DNA from: Trissonchulus latispiculum
Taxonomy: Eukaryota > Nematoda > Enoplea > Enoplida > Ironidae
Reading direction: 5' to 3'
Assembly: GCA_030248195.1 (NCBI GenBank)
Contig: JASAND010007707.1
Coordinates: 1-64,000, forward strand
DNA length: 64,000 nt
Shown here piece after piece: positions 60,681 through 64,000 of the stretch (position 1 is its first letter; each line of letters begins with the position of its first letter). The notes beneath the pieces are model-generated. The model was given only the letters and a program-made list of their open reading frames with translations, ran no database searches and was not told where the DNA came from. The translations under genes were made by a program, and so were the position numbers.

Positions 60681-63600
60681 ATTAAATGCATTAAAGAATG
60701 CACCAAAGACTAAAGCAAGAAATCTCTAATAGGAGTTCTTATCGCTGTCCACTGTCCAGAATATCTAGTGAATTCCACGCATTTTTGAGCCTCCACTACT
60801 TGTGCTGAAGGCGACGTCTGTAGGGAGGGAATCGTCAGGAGCAAACTGCCGGAAACCCGGACATTTCCCGAACACTTTCGGAAAGGTAGTCCAAGTTCTG
60901 TCAGAATCGTTCCCCGTATAGATCCCGAGGATACGTATGACGTGAAGTAACTAACATACCTTTTCGAAAGCTCGTTTCATTTTAGTAGGTCGGGCTTTGC
61001 CTGCTTGATGTCTACCACATACGCACTTGATAGGGCCAGAGAACGTCCGATACGGGTTTTACCCACCATCATAGCTGACCTCACCCGTGATATGCGTGGC
61101 TAATTTTTCTGTAGAACCCTTTCTTAATTCTCACTACATGGGTCGTCTTGTGACTGCTTAACAGGATTAACAGTTGAACAGTGGTGTCATAAAGCTAAAT
61201 TAAGCTGACAAATGCTGTCGCATTTACTACATTCATTTTCACTTAGCTGAAACCAGGTAGCTTAACAATCACACTACCCAACTAAACAACCAACCAATAC
61301 ATCAAACATACAGCAAACAAAACAATAGAGTAATTATTTACTGACAAAAAATCCTTAGTGATCAAACCTCTACAACCTTGATTAAACCCTCCAATATTAC
61401 TCATTAATCCTGTGCCCAAATTTTGCAAGTCTCCGAATGTTGATTATTTTTGGTAGGTAAAAAGCTTGTATCCAATCCAAACCAAGTATAAGTTTAGTTA
61501 GCTACCAGAAAGTACTAAGTACCTATCCCAGCTGTACCACCCTAGCCTAGACGTTTCTGCTTCGTTGCTAAGTTGCCTGTATTCTCGTGTTAGTTCGCAT
61601 AAGCCTCTACTGAGGACTAAATGAACACAAATTCATAGTTTGTTCCAACAGACATCGTGAGGTTTTTGTCTCGAAAGCCAGATAGGATTTGGTTTTGATT
61701 TGCTTAGGTTGATTGAATTTCTATGAATTGCTATACATACATACATACATATATATTATACATATATATATATAATCATTTATCCAGGCATATTTCTAGG
61801 GTAAACTCGTACTGTATGGACACTAGCTTAGTATGGACACCATTTCATTGTATTCGTAAATAACTAAGTCAGTGATTATTCGCTTGAAATGATTTTTGCA
61901 CCAGCTGAAATAGCAAAACAAATTCTATTGGTTGGGAAAATTTCACCAAGAACCGCCTAGAACTTCTCCAGTGGCGCTCATTTATGTACCGATTGCTTGT
62001 AGGCACGACATTTCGATGAAAATTTTGCGACAACTTTTACCTCAATTTTCTTACTCTAAGTTAAATTGTTTCTAAAAAAGGTTTGTATGAAAATGCTCTT
62101 TGAAATCTGCTCTTTCTTATGATCTAAAATTTGAAGCACGAGAACCACTTTCTTAACTGTAATTAATAAGAATGAAATTTTAGTCTGCATCTGCAAATTT
62201 TCATTAAGTCTTGTATGGACATCCCGTCTGTCTTATATGGACACGCTCGCATTGTATGGACACCTGTGTTTACACAGTAAAGATAGGCTCTTCGCAACCT
62301 CTGATGCTAGCTACACTTTAAGTGTCGTAAACTGTTTTTCTACGTAGCTGCTTTGTTTCAGAAGTTAGTGTTAAAGAAAGGAAGTAGTGCCTAAGTCTTA
62401 AATTTAAGAATTCGATTTATTTTCAGAAATTAAATTTAAGTAGCGTATCGTGGTCATTAATAGAGTATCATTTTCCGCAGATCATTTCGACATTTACTGA
62501 TTAGGCATTCGATTCTGTAAATTCTATAACGACTTCAGAACGTTCTAAGTCAAAAACTGTCCAAAATATCAAGAAAGGTTATTTCAAACTTAGCAAAAAC
62601 GGTTTCATTTTACAGATTCTGGTTAGAAATAGTCAGAACAGTTTTGATTTTCTTGCGATTTTTATCAATAAAAACTTACTAAAATTATTTTCGATTAAAC
62701 TTCGAAAAATCTCCAAAATTTTACAATTGTCTGTCCGAAAATTAGCAAAAATCGCACAATTTTAAATGATGTAGCGGCGTAGACAAAACATAAAATTTCT
62801 TTATTTCTTGTTCGAGTTGACAGCATCTGAACAAAAAATTAATTTTCCAGGACCACAATAATACAAACTTTCCTATTCCTTGTGACGATAATTTTCATCC
62901 GCATCTATCTGTATGCGTATCTGTAGGTATTTTCCGACATAGTTTTTATTTGAACATATGTAGTTTTCGAAATATATATGTAATAAAATAGGCTTTCTAG
63001 GGTTAACTTTTAGACAGGGGTTTGCTCACGATAGCACTGGTTTTGAGATCTCTGGCAATGATTCAGGGGATTTTGACCTCCAACCCACAGATTAGCCCCA
63101 AATTATTACAATGTAAATGTACTCTAATTTAGCTATCTTTGCTCTGCTCTAATACCGGTGCCTCTTCTTCAGGTATGACGAGACCCAACTCCAAGTTATA
63201 CACAGAAACAAGATTATGATAACCGATCGCACAACGGTCTAACAAACCTATTCGATTATTCCGGGTTCTGAGACTGGTTTAGTTATTTCGCCCACTTAAC
63301 TAATAATAATTATAAATTCTAGATGACAATTCCTTAGGGGAGTCAAGATTGAAAAGTTAAGTTCTATTAAATCTACAAAGACGGTTACGTGAACATCAAT
63401 GAACAACACAACGAAACAAGACTTTAGGTGTGACAGACGAACGTGAAGAACAGGTTACAATAGGCTAACAAGTTTAGTTCAAAACACAGCTACCAAGATT
63501 GAACGGACAGAGTTACACAACAATTTCAGAATTCAAAGGTTAGCTACACAACAGTTTGCAGATAGACAGAGATAATGAAACCGTGAAAGTGTGATTCGAA

Positions 63601-64000
63601 TTATTCAAACTCAAAGTTAAGCAACAGTTGACTACGATTCCGAAACTACAGCTGGCGCACTTCCAGTGACTCGCAACTTACTCTTACCAGAGACTCCAAG
63701 ACGTGACAGGATAAAGGATAATGAGAATAATTGGAATAAACTGCTGGTCAAAAGTAATACTGAATTCTGGGGGGCTCGTAGAGATGCAGGCGAAAATCAA
63801 GCTCAACTCAAACTTCCAACACTAGACTTAACAGTACATAAATCGCAAGGCTCCAATGGCCGTCAAGAACGAACTGCAAAGCAGTCACAACTAGAGATCA
63901 ACCGTTCAGTAGCGAGTCTGCCCCAAGACTGAAGACTTGGGAGAAAAACAAGATAGGGACTGGGTCAGTCACCCAGCTCTTTGTGTATTGTCCTGACTGA
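60681..64000. other. Right-hand region without a supportable gene
   Basis: The stretch holds a TACA/TATA microsatellite near 61733-61776, a TATGGACAC-containing repeat at about 61815-62270, and otherwise unique AT-rich DNA. The open frame at 63666-63932 has no start context, domain or signal peptide. The window may stop inside an intron or intergenic space. Confidence 0.5.
61815..61988. repeat. Dispersed repeat, copy 2 (TATGGACACTAGCTTA)
   Basis: The second copy of the repeat at 19426-19597. TATGGACAC words recur to the right up to about 62270, so the full element may be about 450 bp with TATGGACAC near both ends. Confidence 0.7.

Noticed and set aside
63666..63932. 88-codon forward frame near the window end
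   Set aside because: Low-information polar sequence without a domain, splice partners or a start context.
1..64000. CRISPR arrays, operons and other prokaryotic systems
   Set aside because: Spliced genes, cuticle collagen, AATAAA signals and the transposon types show eukaryotic nuclear DNA; no spaced direct-repeat array was seen.

Overview
The window looks like nematode nuclear DNA: AT-rich, intron-rich and full of small transposable elements. The best lineage marker is a three-exon cuticle collagen (2081-4678). It has a nematode-type N-terminal domain, an RxxR processing site, Gly-X-Y blocks bounded by cysteines, and a C-terminus typical of the family. I cannot place it more finely than Nematoda.

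Layout. 1-2080: no gene seen. 2081-4678: cuticle collagen (+). 4679-7009: intergenic, with an inverted-repeat element and a 5'-truncated SINE-like repeat. 7010-8927: 5'-truncated Ty3/gypsy pol fragment (-). 9852-21802: large modular secreted-protein gene, here 'gene 1' (+, 19 exons, 1078 codons). 21803-24563: intergenic, dominated by inverted-repeat elements and one strong hairpin. 24564-55727: paralogue 'gene 2' (+, 24 exons, 1272 codons). 55728-60033: intergenic, with a SINE-like repeat and a hAT-like element. 60034-60297: small, GC-rich, single-exon gene for a six-cysteine secreted protein (+). 60298-64000: no other supportable gene.

The main discovery is the tandem pair 9852-21802 and 24564-55727. 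Both encode a signal peptide, a Gly/Ser/Lys-rich linker, and then a chain of alternating modules of about 40-50 residues, A and B. Each module sits on its own exon. Almost every internal intron is phase 1, so an A-B exon pair can be added or lost without changing frame. I count eight A-B pairs in gene 1 and ten in gene 2. They are interrupted by low-complexity linker exons (Asp-Ser-Ser, Gly-Ser-Glu-Lys, Glu-rich) and end in a tiny exon coding RRRRWIGA in both genes. I recognise no described family. Gene 2 holds three tandem copies of an A-B exon pair, near-identical even in the introns, each with a decayed extra B exon: exon duplication caught in progress.

Both paralogues have a TATA box 120-145 bp before the ATG and share CGAACGAG 43-48 bp after it, suggesting similar control. 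The proteins are probably secreted structural, adhesive or cuticle-associated polymers, but that is inference. The introns of gene 2 are swollen by transposons, including nested insertions with clear target-site duplications and two palindromic elements.
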